64,000 nt of DNA from Campylorhamphus procurvoides (lineage: Eukaryota; Chordata; Aves; Passeriformes; Dendrocolaptidae). Below the pieces are notes generated by a model, which saw only the letters and a list, made by a program, of their open reading frames with translations, was not told where the DNA came from and ran no database searches. The stretch is from positions 2,540,059-2,604,058 of the forward strand of contig WBMV01003161.1 in assembly GCA_013396655.1 (NCBI GenBank). The letters run 5' to 3'. The position numbers were made by a program, and so were the translations under genes. Of the stretch, positions 36,371 to 49,500 are shown in pieces (the first letter of the stretch is position 1; each line of letters begins with the position of its first letter).

Positions 36371-38151
36371 TCAACAGAAATAGCTGACATGAGATTAATA
36401 TTTCTAAAGCACTCTGTTGCTGAGAAATGCTGTCAGTCCAAAGTGTGTGCTACTATAATTATGGTCTACAACAAAAATGAGGCACTTTGGTGGATATTCT
36501 TGTGCCAACCTCTATATCTGCTACCTGCCTTCACATGTACGTGTCCAGTGGAAAAGAGATTTGAAAATTAAAGTGTCCTTGAAACTTTCAGCCAATGGAG
36601 AATGTCCATCAACACCTGTCTGGGGCCACTACTGCTTTTTTCCAGCTGCTTCTGTCTGATTTTGTAGCTTCATGTACCCAGATCCACTATTGTGGGTGGT
36701 AGAGGAGGGTGAGAAATGGTGACTGGCCCATCTTTTTTTCATCCTCAGAGAAAATATTAGTATGATTTTCAGAGGTGAGCATAACATACCTCATGTCAAA
36801 GCTTTGTACAAGTCTTAATGCAGCATCTTCTGCCACAGAATAGGAGGACCAAGGAGTTTTCAGCACACCTAAGAGAGAATAAAAATATTTTTTTCTTTTA
36901 AACTATGAAGTCATCACATAGAGCTGAAATTTTAGCATGAAAAAGACTGCACTAATACTAAACAACTTCTGCCTTGAATCTTCTTCCTCTATCTTTAGCT
37001 CTAACTTTCTTCCACCTGGAAAATGTCCTGAACATTTTGGGCACCATCAGGAGCAAGAAACAGCTCGTGTGCCATTCTGTCACAGCTAGCCCAAGGAATT
37101 TCTGAAAAATAAATCACTTTGTTCTCACTGTTGGGCACAAAGTGGAACAGTGGGTGAAGTAGGCTTTTTTTTTCCCCTCTCCCCAGCTTCATATTTCCCC
37201 AGGAAATTCCTCCAGATTTCTCAGCATCCACCCAAGCAATGTCATGGTGCAGCTGTACTTGTGTTGTACCAGCAGAACACGTGTCCCCTCTGCTCTCCAG
37301 GTTTATACACCTTTGAGGGGAGGACAGCATTACACAGCTGCTTTGGTTCGAGCGTGGGTCGATTTGTTTGAATGCTCTTTTATTATGTTGAAGAAAAAAC
37401 ATGGGCTGTTAGCTTCCTGTAAAATGAAGAAAAAAACCCGAAAGAAAAGAACAGCCTGGAGATGAAAAGGTCCTAAAGTTCTAGAAAATGTCAACTCCGA
37501 GAAATGTGGTGGGTGTAAAAACCACAAATTAAGCTTTACATTCATATACAGCATCTACGTTTGTTCTGAACAATGCTCAATGGTGAGAGCTGGGAGCCCT
37601 GGGAGCGCTGCCTCCCACTGAGGACATGCTTCCCATTCCTGGGCCGGGCAGCAGCCACTCCTTCCCATGGGTGCCCCTTCCCACAGACATCCACACCAAG
37701 CCACTGGCTCTTCTGTGTGACACTGGGGAGGAGTTTTACTTCCTCCTTGCCAACCTTTTGCAGCAGGGTAGAAATGGGCTTTGCTCCAGGTGCTGGGGAT
37801 ACGTCCCTAGGCAATATGTGAACAAGTACCAGACCAGGTCACTGGGTACAGCACTGCCTTTTGCTCTGCAGAAATTAGTGGGGAGCTGTAGAAGCTGCTG
37901 CCTCACTCCAGATCCAGCCAAGAACTGGGGTTGGTTCATTAGTCTTAGCCCAGGCCACAGAGAATTCATCCAACAAAATATTTCATCCTTGATAATCTAC
38001 AATAAGTCAGGAGAGGACAGAAAATGTCTGCTATGTTGCTCATATTTGCATAGTGCCATTCACTAAAAACCCACTCAATTTCCAGATTAAAAAAAAGAAA
38101 CTAAATTAGAGATTTTTCAACCAACCTTTCTCAAAAATTTGAATGACATAG

Positions 38152-38175
38152 TTTTTTTTTCTTTCTTTCTTATTT
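38152..38175. repeat. Pyrimidine tract (T run plus TTTC repeats)
   Basis: Nine T are followed by CTTTCTTTCTTATTTT, a short (TTTC)n-type simple repeat. It is low-complexity sequence likely to vary in length between individuals. Confidence 0.6.
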
Positions 38176-38842
38176 TGAGCAAAAATCTTTTGGCAAACTC
38201 AAGGAACAAAATACCAAACCTATTTAGCATGAACATCCTCAGCTCTGTGAGGTCTCTGCAGCAGCTGAAGGTGTTACAGAAACTATAATACACAGAGTGC
38301 CTTAGGGAGAGAAAGTGCTTTTGAATAGATTTTAATTAATTTAAAACACTTGAAATGTATTTTAATGCATACAGTCAAAGCATTAGAAACTATTTGAAAA
38401 GAAAAGCTTTATAAATATTGATTTATTCAACTGGTATAAGACCTCACTCATTTGGTGAGTGGAAATGAAAATTACTATATAAAACTACTTTTCCTATATC
38501 CTATGCTGTTTTGGAAGTTAACCTGGATGCTATTACATCTTGCAGAGATGTCAACTATGTACTGGGACTTAAAATCTTCAGTTTTTTCCAGAAGGCATTA
38601 TGCAACTCACCTGTACTCTGATCTTTGTGAAAACTAAATGCTTGCCCACCTTCACAGCTTTCTGAGAGAGGCTGCATGGCAAGTGCACATAAATCTTTCA
38701 ACCAAGATTCAAACAGTGAGAAGGAGCTACTGAATTTTTGGCAACGCCCGCTAATGTTGAACTAATATGAACTTCATGCAAATTTTTGCTTTGGCCAGGA
38801 CTGCTGGTTGGGGCGAACTTGTAGTAACAGGCTTGTCGGAGA

Positions 38843-38868
38843 CCTGCCAGGGGAGTCTCTCTGGCAGG
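38843..38868. repeat. GC-rich inverted repeat, 8-bp arms
   Basis: CCTGCCAG (38843-38850) and CTGGCAGG (38861-38868) are exact reverse complements around a ten-base loop. CAGCTG E-boxes follow nearby at 38879-38884 and 38950-38955. TGCCA-N-TGGCA-type spacing is reminiscent of NFI half-sites, but the gap here is longer than the canonical one. Confidence 0.6.
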
Positions 38869-41800
38869 CTGTGAGCTGCAGCTGGAGCTGCCTTGCCTTC
38901 AGTTTGCTCTGAATTCAGGACATGCTTGCACAGCTCAGCTATAAACTTTCAGCTGGAGAGGAGACAGAGAGGAACCCAACAGCCCTGAAGCAAATGAATG
39001 TCAGAACAACCCCAGCACAAAGTCAGACTTTCGGTGAAACTGCAAAAGTGAAAAGTTTATGGAGGCTCAGACTGGGTCTAAGGCCATCTCGTCTGGGCTG
39101 AGGAAGCTGTGGACTCAGGAGAGATGAAAGCATGCAGTTTGCTTGTTTTAATGACTGTCTGGGCTGCCTGCCTGTAGCCAGAGAGGCATCTCCACGTCTA
39201 GATGAGAAGATCCACCACCCCCATGGAGCCATACACATGGAGCTCAGTTCCCACCAGACGGAAACCTCAGTCCATCCCTCCATCGCTGCCTACTTGACTA
39301 CTGTCACATCAGTGAGGCAGATTTCACAGGGAGAAATTGCACCTTAAGCATCTTTTGGAAAACAAAGAAAATCCCAACAGGACAAGCTCCATCAGTTGCA
39401 TAGCTGAGTCCAACAAGGCACATCACTGTTCTCACGAGCTTTGTCTCAGAAAAGACAATATTTGTGCTTGTGTCATTTTCAGCTCTCCCAAGTGAAAAAA
39501 CTATTGTTGTTCCCCTAAAAAAGCTCTTCCCAGTTCATGGTCAGGAAGATTTCCCTGGTATTTCGCCAAGGGTTGTATAACAAATGGCTGATGAAACAAA
39601 TAACAAGAACAGGCCAGAAAGAAGAGAGGAAATATCTGAAAGGAGGAAAAGGACAAATGAGTCTTCAGAGAATATGAGCTACAGAGGATGCGCTGAGTTT
39701 ATGTCTGGTACATTTTGCTTCATTTCCAGTAATTCATGCCCTGTATGTTTCTAGAAACAGAGAGATAAGTATTTACAAAACCCACACCAGTGGAGCCATT
39801 GCAGCCAATGGAAAAGTGGATCCAAGATGTGTTGGGACAAAAAGAAAGTTTTTAAGTTTTGACAGTCAAAATAGATTTGTCACTAGGCCAACACACAGAA
39901 TTTTTGCCTTCTAACTTGAGCTAGAAAAAAGCAAATAGGATCATTTTTTCTCTGCCTCATCTCTCTGTCCAGAGGATTCGCTCCACCCTAGACTGGATGG
40001 TCCATGAACCTCAGCCAGCACCTTTGGGTCAAGGTCTTTGTTTCCTTTCAGGGGTTATACAGTGGTTAGTGCATGGACAGGACCATCCAAATCTCCAAAG
40101 ACAAAGTCACAGTAGAAGCTGTGAAGGCAGCAAGCATTTTGGCCAGGGGTATCCCAACAAGGTGCCTTCACTGCTCTCAGGAACTGTGAGAGACAGTGAG
40201 TGTATTCCTGCACAGACCAGTCAGTCCAGATCTGACACTGGAAAGAATTTTGGAGGAGTTCAGATACAGAAAATCTAGGAGGAGAGAGGGGAAAAAACAC
40301 CAAAGAGGAGACAAAAAGAAAATGATGAAAAAGAGAGAATGACAAAAAAAAACCCCTCAAAACTGTGCTGTGTAAAATATGCATGTAAATAACAATAAAA
40401 TAACACTCATTTATAGAAACATTATGAACAAGCAGTAGCTGCATATTAGAAGCATCTTCCCAAGGGTCATTTCCCACATCTGTGTTTTCCATAAAGACTG
40501 AGTAACAACCTGTGCTGCACACACAGCTCTGTGTCCATCTACCCTGTGACTGTGAACACCAAAACTGCCTGTTACACAAATACTGGGAAATAATTCCCTA
40601 GATAAGCTTTGCATGTATTCACAAGTAAAATATGCAGCCACACCAGTCTGCACGCAGGAAACACTCAATTTGTATGTGCAAAATAGGAGCTTGAGACAGG
40701 TCAGTACTTTAGAGACCAAGCTTTGAATTAATAACACCAATCCATTGGGACTGTCTATGCCAAAAGAGTGTAACAACATTCCCAGAAAAGCCACGGCTTA
40801 ATTTTTGAGGTGGTTTCACCAACCTTCCTCAAGTCCCTCATGCATAAATCCAGAATATAACTCAAACAAGAATGTTCTTATTCTGATCAACTAATGCATC
40901 ACTGAGGGAAGCTCAGGTGTTATTAAGCCCTATAGCACATTTCTACCCCCTTCTGAAAAGAGACACCTAGAATGTTAAAAGCAGTATCAGTAGCAGAGTT
41001 ATTTTCCTAATAAAGTTTTCAGGTGATGGAAATTTTGGCTGCAAATTTAGTACAAAGGGAAAGACTCAATCTCATGCATACAAATGGAGACTTCAGGTGA
41101 TAAATGCCAGCTGGTCACCAGGGATATGCTTCTACAGCACAAAGTGATAGTTAAGAATGCCAAAACTTCTGGTTTTTGCAAACAGACATTATAGCTTATT
41201 AAAGCAGTTCACTCAACTCAGCAATTCTCTGTTTCTGTACAGTGATTGCTTTTTCCCTGGATTAACAATATCCATAGCAATTTTATGGGCGTGGTTCAGA
41301 TCAAGAACATGTGCTGCTAGCTGGAAAATTGCATTTGACCTCTGCTTTTCCTTATCTCTTTTCAGGTTTTGTTTTCTCTTAAGTTTAAAGACACTTCGAT
41401 TAAAGAAATTATTTCTTTCTTTGGGAGGCTGAATCAAAAGGTACTAAAATCGGTGAAAGTATTTCCATTAATTTAGTGGGGCTTTACATTAGACTTTCAA
41501 TTCGAAACAGTAAGTTTAGAAGTATAAAGAAACCAAAGATAAAGGAGAGGGGAGCAGGAGGTGGAAATGTTTCATGAACATTTACAAACCTCTAAGGTTT
41601 CATTTGGCTTTATGTTAAGTTTAGGTCAAAGGTTTGGGTCAGCTTTTGTTCTCCTCAGCCCCCATTTGCTCTGATCTTCTTTTCCAGAGTGGGATCTTGA
41701 CAGATGCACTGTGAAAAGGGAAAAATCGGTTTGAAAAGCTGGACTCAAGCCCTGCTAGAGGCAGAATGATGAGGCAACAGCTTTGCAGTTTTTTCATGTC

Positions 41801-44800
41801 ACAGGGAGTGCAATTCCCTCAGATAAAGCAGCGCAGCATTGGAGTGAACCCTGCAGATATTTTAGGGAAATGTAATGAGAGGGACACATTACAATCAACG
41901 TTCTTGCTTGGCATCTCCTGCAACTCACCTCACTGGTGACAAACCATAGAGTTTTAGGGCAGTGCCATGCCCTGAGGCAGAAGCATTGGCTGCTGTTTGC
42001 TGCTTGTAAAACCATTCGCTTGAGGACAGTATTTTGTTGACCAGTGGCAAAATGCCAAGTCTCCCACAGAGAGATGGATCACTTATCCTCCAAAGGTCAT
42101 GGGTCTCCAGGGTGGCAAAACCATCGTCCCCACCAGACTTTGCCTGGCATTGACAAGAGAGGCTTGAGGCAGCAAGAAGAGGATTTTGGTGACACAGAGA
42201 TATGAATAAGGCAACTCCAAAGGAGAGCTAGTATCTTCAGGTCAATTTATTATGGTTTTTTATGATTCCTAGGTAATATTGCAGGAAAATCAGAGCAGCT
42301 TCCTGACACGTCTTCTAGCTAACTTCAAAGGGAAGTACAAGTTGAAAAAATTACTGAAGTGAATTGTGTTAACCAATTGGACAGTTTGAGAGGAAGGGGG
42401 GAGGAGGGGAGAGGGTAGCTGGTACCTGGAGAGGAAAGAAGTGCGTTACAAGCAGAGGTGATAAAATCACTAGCCCTGGGGGACAGCAGGAGAAGGAGGC
42501 AGCTCTCAGCCCCGGAGCACTAAAGGTTCAGTCATAACACAATTCCTTCTGCTTCATCCCCTCCTTCCTGCTTCTGCCTGTGTCCCTGTTCATCCCCAGC
42601 TCAGCCACAGCAGCACCAGGGTGTGCAAGGCCCCTCTAACCCAGACCACTGAGAGCTAACACCAACACCTTCTGTACTGCTTGCATGCTGGCTCACTGGA
42701 TGGGGCTGGCACATTACACGTGCTTTGGCTCAGATTCATCCTGCTAAGTTTAGGTATTTAACCACAGACTAAGTCTCTAGTTCTCTTAAAATCTTTCTCC
42801 AGCAAGCAGAGAGAGATGGGCACCCCCAGGGGCAATCCCTGCTGTTGGAGATGCCATTATTCTCCCTTGCCACTGATCACAGAGGGAGCTGTGGACAGGG
42901 CACCCTGCTCAGCCCAGCACCGTGCAGGACAGGTCTGCTCCCACGGCCGTCGTTCAGACTTCTCCTCACCAATGTAGGGACCACGATGGGGCCACAGAAG
43001 AACAGAGACAAAAATAGGTTTCTGACCTACTTCTTGGCAGCAGGCAGCAGTGACAGCGGCTGCTGGAGCAGAGGGAGGATAGTTCATAACCACACAAACC
43101 ACACGGATGGGTTGGTGAGCTGGGAATGACATTGCCTCTCCAAGCCAGCTTTTCCAGCTTTCCTGTTGAAGCCTTTTCTCTCTCTTCTTCACCATCCTTG
43201 ACACACAGACCTGGACGATTTTTCCTCCTTTCATTTCTGATATCACATTTTCTTCTGTGTTTATGTGAAACAACATTATTTGCCATGGTTTTGAAATCAG
43301 CTCAGGACACAGTTGCTGTCTTGCAACATCTATTTTGGAAACAGCATTTAGGAAACATTCTCAGCCATGAATATTTGAAGATTATTATAGTCAAATCACT
43401 TCCAAATATGAGATTTTCAATTCTCAAGAGAATTGTACTGTAATACTGAAATCCTTTATATTAATTTTTTTCCCTTTCTGATTTAAATTCAGACATACTG
43501 TGGATTTATATTATTTCTTTTCATCAATGGCAAGTGCTTTCCATGCTAGCAGGCTCTCAGTGGTGTCTGCACTGAACAACAGAAAATACCTATTCCTTAG
43601 AGGAATTGTCTCTAGATAATGTTGTATTTCTAGCCTATGTTTTTAATTATCAGTATTCTCTAGTGTTTCATCTTCCACAGAAACTTCTAATATTTTTAGG
43701 ATATTTTCTTTTCAGACACCCAAATTGTTTCCTCATGGAGGCTAAGCTGGCTGCATGGGATGGTCAGCCCTAAGTATCTGACACCTTTTACTCTTACTTT
43801 CTCCCAAGGGCTGTCTTATACCAGCCCTGCTCTGACTGGATGAGGAACTGGATGCTGTGCATTGCACACATCCAAGCAGTCTCATTGTAATCAGTTAGTA
43901 AGACTGGATAATTTAAAAGAAAACATTTCCTTTGTTCCATGCAAATAACAATTTCATTACTCATTTCAACTGGCTGTCTAGCAAAACCAATTTTTTTTTC
44001 TTAATAAAAAGTGAATGGTCTTAAAGCAAACACCACTAAGGGTAAAGATGCTGGAAATTTCCTTTCTGGCAAGTCATGCAACAGAATTGGAGTTTTATCC
44101 TGGGGTCACAGGTACTGACGGCCAATGGGGAAATCTCTTTGAAAAAATTAAAATTCCCCTGAGAAAAATAACACATTATCCCTGCTGACTGACTCCAAAG
44201 AACAAAAAAACCTGCAATTTTACCCAACACATCCCATTTGATCCCTTTCATGCCAGGGAAGGTGCATTTCCCTCGTTGCTGCCACATCCTCCCATCAGCT
44301 GAACCCGGGAGGCTTTTCTGCTGTGCTGACAGGATGCTCCTCGTGCCCCTTCTGTAAACACACAGGACAGGTCTCAGCAAACTCAGCAAGGTACTTTAAG
44401 TTCCATTTGCACAGAGCACTCTCTTTTTGCTATAGGAAATCAGGGAAAGAGGACTCAGTCCTCCCTTTGGATCAGAATCACAATTCTTGAACATCCTGTA
44501 GATGTGAATGTTTAGGGTACACTCAGAAGATCCCTCTTTGCAACCTCAAGACAGTTTCTGAGCTTAAAAAACATTAATATTTTCACTGGAGTTGATGCCA
44601 TCAGTGATCAGATTTATATAAAAAAATACTTTTTATTAAATAAGAGCATACCTGTACTCACACTTCAGAGGTTCGGGGGAATGAAATGTAAGTGGTTGTT
44701 GATGAAACTCAAACGCCGTGTGCTGGGGCTGGAATTCAGAGCCAGCTTTCCGGGATTAGGTGTCCCCAGCTAACCTCAGCTGTTAGAAATTATTTTGGAG

Positions 44801-46157
44801 CTTGGCCCTGGCAGGTGAGGGGTAACCATGAGGAGGAGAACAAAAGGGTTTCTCTCTTTTCTGCCCCTGCCTGCCCCCTTTGCAGTATTGGCCAAATGTG
44901 GTTTTAATTCAGAAATACAAATGTCATCTTCAAAGTCACTCTGTGAAGGAAGGGAGGGGAAAAAAAAAAGAATTGGATTGGATTGCACTTTGTCAAAATG
45001 TTTTTAGCTGTAAAATTGAACTGGAAAGTCTTAACAGCCGAGTGATGAGCAAGTGAGGGAGGAAGAGGGACTGGGAGTGCTGGAACTAGTCTGCAGTGCA
45101 CTTGAAATGCAACAGACTTCCTTGCTGTCCCAAACAGCATCTAATATTCTGCTTTCTTCAAGGCCAGCCCTTTTCTGATGTAAATAATCCTGTGATCCCA
45201 TGCCACCAGGAGTCTAGGGAAAACAGCTCCACCTTACGTGCTGTTCTTGGAATGCTTAGAGCAAGGCAAAAGTGTCACTGAAAGCTGTTTGGGACCATTA
45301 AGTAGTTTTTCCCCCACGTTATCCCCCAGCTTTTGCTTTTGGAAGTCTCCAGGCTGGGAGGTATCTTTACCTCCTCCAAGTTATAAGAGCAATGGCTGCG
45401 TACGTGCCACAGCTGTGACAGCACACGTGAATAATGCAAAAGGGCTACGAACACAAGAAGTCACTCTGAGCTCCTGCTGTACTTTCTTAACGTATGTGAC
45501 ATTGACATAATACGTCCCAGGGCATTTTGGATCAGATGGCGTTTGCCTGTTCCACGTGCTGGTTTTATGAACAGCAATCAAGTTGTGAAACACATGTAGG
45601 CAGTGTGTGTGGTGAGCAGCTTTCCATCCTGTGCTTGGGTGGGAAGCACACAGCCGTGGTGAGGGCAACACTCCCAACAGAAACAGCACCTTGCCACCGG
45701 AGGAGAGGGCTCCCTGGCAGGGCTCGTGGTGAGCTGCTGGATGGTGGTAGTGTTATATCATCCTTTTGGCTGTAGAACACCCACAGCACCTAGAAACAGC
45801 TTTCACAACGCAGAGAAGCTCAACCAGATACATCTCGCAGGAGCTGACGTGAGCTGGATACCCTCCTCAGCAATGTAAGAAATTACAGCCTTCATTTCCC
45901 AAGCACACAGGCTGGATTAGGAGGGTCATAGCTCAGAAGGGTCAGTTCAAGCCCCTTTTTCTTATATTGAGAGGCAGCAGCCCATCAATCAGATACACAT
46001 TTCGGCAGCACTGAGAAGCGTGGCTCCCCCTCCCAAACTCCTGTCCTTCTGAAGGAAAAGTCCATTTCAGTGGGGACAGAAAGCAGGATTAATCCTGCTC
46101 TGATCTCCTCCTCTAACTCCTTCTCCCTGACACCCCATTTCAGCTTTTATCCTATCT

Positions 46158-46513
46158 GTGCTATTTAGTCTAGAGCAGGGAAGACAGAGAGGAGACATGA
46201 TAACAGTCTTCAATTACGAAAAAGGCTTATGCAAAGAGGAAGGCAATAAATTGTTATCCACATCCATAGGGAAAGCACAAAAAAAAAGTAATGGGTTTAA
46301 ATGCAGCAAGGGAGACCTAAGTTCAGCAGTAGAACAACTTCCCTGCTGCAGGGGTCACTGGGCACTGAAGGAGATTGCCCAGGGGGCTGGGGATCTCCAC
46401 GGCTGATGGGGTTAAAGAAACACTTCAGGAAAACGTGTCAGGAGCAGTTTGTGTGGGGGTGGTTGAGGTGACCTGCCCAGGTCCCTTCTAGCCCTATTTT
46501 CTTCAACACTATG
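46158..46513 (+). mobile_element. CR1 LINE 3'-region fragment (longest in window)
   Basis: The plus strand follows the CR1 3' region in order: TTTAGTCTAGAGCAGGGAAG, GGAGACATGATAACAGTCTT, AAGAGGAAGGCAATAAATTG, TAATGGGTTTAAATGCAGCA, AGGGAGACCTAAGTTCAGCA, GGAGATTGCCCAGGGGGCTG, and the terminal CAGGTCCCTTCTAGCCCTAT. About 355 bp are present. It lies beyond the reverse-transcriptase ORF2 or at its extreme 3' end, so it encodes nothing. Numerous substitutions and small indels make it an old, immobile copy. Confidence 0.9.
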
Positions 46514-49500
46514 GTGATAACTATCCCAGCCTCATTCCTTAGCGGATGACCATGACAGAACTCCACTTCACCTGTGTTTTTTGGTATAAGGTGACAATTC
46601 TTTGGCAGCAACACACTTTCATCAAGGAGCAGATGAAGCCAGAGGACAGGATGGTCTCCCTTCACACAGCAAGCATAGCTGTCAGGTTCTGTAGGACCTG
46701 GATTATTACTCTGCCCACTCCTACATAATTCAATTCTCTCTTAAACAGTCAGCAAAAGACACTCGAGCATCCTGTGAGTTCACCGACTCTGCAGAGGACA
46801 AAGGCTCACACTCATGAACCCACACTATGAGTCCATAGCAGTGGCACTTCAGCAGCCTCCCCACAAGCAATACAAGGAGAGTTACTTTGCCCTGTGCAGC
46901 ACTACCAGATACCTTGGACTGTGCTCACATTTGCAGCTGCTACAGCTCCATCTTGCACAGTTCTTGCAAGAAGCAGCATCCCTGGAGATGCTCCGCTCTG
47001 AAATGCACTTCTCACCAAATCACACTGAAAATGGGACTGGCTATATGTTTACATAAGGATAATCTTAAGTGCTCTGCTGGACTGGGGCCTTGCCCAGCTA
47101 CATTTCAGGCTCCTGGAGGTCAGTAGGGATTCATTAGCCCCTCTGCATGACCCGAGCACTGAAAGCCTACATGTTTCATAATAAGGGCATTTTACTGAAT
47201 ATATTTTTTCTCTCTGAGTTTTAAATATCCTAAGCAGAAGAGATGGACAATAACAACAAAATCAGAAATAAGTCACTCTTTCTAAAAGAGAGGTGTGAGT
47301 GAACCCTAACAGATGTAATGTGTATCATTATTGCTGATGAAGTTAGTAACCTTTAGCAAGGAGACATGGATCAATAGCTACTTGAGAAGATGCAGCTGCA
47401 GATACCCAAATGGGCCTGAACAAGGAAGTGAGGTGTAAAAGGCAATAGCTGAATATTTAAACCAGATGAAAGTTGTAAGGTAGGTTAGTGACCTTGAAGG
47501 AACCAGATAAGTAAAAAAGTAAAGAAGGGCCACAATGATTTATACACTTGCCCTGCACAAATATTACAATGCTTATTGAAGGGTGTAGTAAATTAGGAAC
47601 AAAGTAGAGCTTTATTAGATTAATGACAGAGGAGTTCATATAGAAAGGTTGGCATCTTTGGAAAGTAGGTAAGAGAAAATCGTTTTATTTTAACTCTTCT
47701 GTTTCCAGGCTTGAACATTTCTTTTTCTGCCATGCAGTCTTTCCTTGGGAATTACACATCTGTTCACAGATCCAGTGTGACAACACTAGAACTCAGTATA
47801 TGGAAAGCAATGGAACACTAGGAAGTGTGGGGACACATGGAGAAGGAGATGCTAAGTGCTAAAAGCTGGCAGTTCACCAAGGACCTGTTTCCACCACTGT
47901 GGAAAGAGGTGGGAATTTTGGAATTGACCAATAGGTTCTCAAACCTTTATCATGATTACTGTGGTGATATCCAGAACCCGTGGTCTTGGATCATGCCATG
48001 CTGGTGTCCATAAAAAAAGACAAAAGATGACAACCACCTCCCACATGTTTTAAATCAAGCAAAGTGGGGCAAAGCTTGATAGGACAACAAATAGCCACAG
48101 CATGAAATGGTTCACACATGGTTGCACAGAAAGGTGGGCCAGGACCTCTAAATCCTATTCCCCATCCAAGTGCCTAACCTAGGCTAGAGGGAAGGACACT
48201 TCTGTCTTCAATAAGAAACTTTTTAAATCAGCTTAAAGGATTTTGTTAAGGAAAAAAACAAGCAAACAAAAGTAGAAGAAAAAAACCAAACCACCCGAAA
48301 CAGCTTTGAATATATGTAGTTTGGTTTGCAAAATACAGGTATTAATCCTAACTTGTTTATACCAGTGGAAGGGACAAATCAGTCATCACAATACTCATGA
48401 TTACATGTGGAAATATATTTGTAATCATATCAAGTCCCAGCAGTGACTCTAACAACTTCTTGGACCAGTGCCATCAACAAAAGAGCCGGCTCCACAGAGA
48501 AAATGTTCCAGGACATAATTTGCACCAGTTAATCAGGGCATGGTGAGCTGCATTACTGGGACACACCAACCTGCCTATCATTTAGGACTGTGAGTGTCTC
48601 TTGCTGCAGAAGGGGTGAGTGGCTGTGCTCTCCCGCAGCCCTGAGACTGCGCTTGGTGAGATCAGCAGCCAAATTCACGTCTCCATCAGCAGGGTAAGGC
48701 CCGAGAAGCTGGCACTGTGCAGTGTGCTGCTCATTATTCACCACTTGCCATGTACAGATGACCTGAAAACCTGACCCACAGCCCAGTGAGTCCCCTTTGG
48801 ATTTCTCTGTGCTCTGGATCAAGCCTCAAGAGAACAATTAGAATGAATGAGCTCAAATAAAAATGAACTTCTGTGAGTGTATTTCTGATCACTTTTGCAA
48901 GCTGCCCTTTGACCCCTGCAAGAGCCCTTGCCCAGGTGTAATGTGGCCAAAGAAAGTTCTAGCTAAGAGAAGATTGCAGGTTAATAACCATACTCAAAAG
49001 AGCTGCTTACAGGGTGAAAAAAAATGGCTGAGAAATGAAAAATATTCAAGAGCATCACCACCCACAGAGAATAAATTTCACAGGTAGGATAGTGCAGATA
49101 CAGCTATTATGGAAACATGAATCTTCAGCTCCTTTACATTATTATGTTTTTCCTTCCTTGTAAGATTTGTTGGAAAAGGAGAATATGCTAATAAACCTCT
49201 CTGATTTGTCTCCCTTGAAGTTTTGTGTGAGCAGAGTAACACTTTCTATTTGAACTCCATAATTCATATGTAATTTGTTTTAGTTATGTTCTCCTCAACC
49301 CTCCATGGGCAGCTAATGAATTTAAGAAAATATGTAGTCTCCTTGAATTATCCACTGTAATTTCTCACCAGCATTAGCTTGAGCTTCATTGACAGCTACA
49401 CTCCTAAAAATCGCCAGTAAAACTTATCCCAATCCACATGTGACCTGGACAAAGAATTTGCCCCCATGATCTCCCTCTGTTATTCAGTGTATCATCCTAT

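Larger units (their letters stand above)
36371..46157. other. Noncoding unique sequence, no gene recognised
   Basis: This stretch holds the longest stop-free frame of the window (174 codons, minus, 40055-40579). It has no family resemblance, a cysteine- and phenylalanine-rich composition, and no splice context, so it is taken as chance. A purine-rich tract with several G runs lies at about 42391-42415. Pyrimidine runs occur at 37167-37187 and 38152-38175. No CR1 or RNA gene was seen. Confidence 0.65.

Noticed and set aside
40055..40579. Longest open frame (174 codons, minus strand)
   Set aside because: It shows no recognisable domain, has a Cys/Phe/Ser-rich composition typical of translated noncoding DNA, and is overlapped by another frame. 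Vertebrate genes are rarely single long exons without family features.
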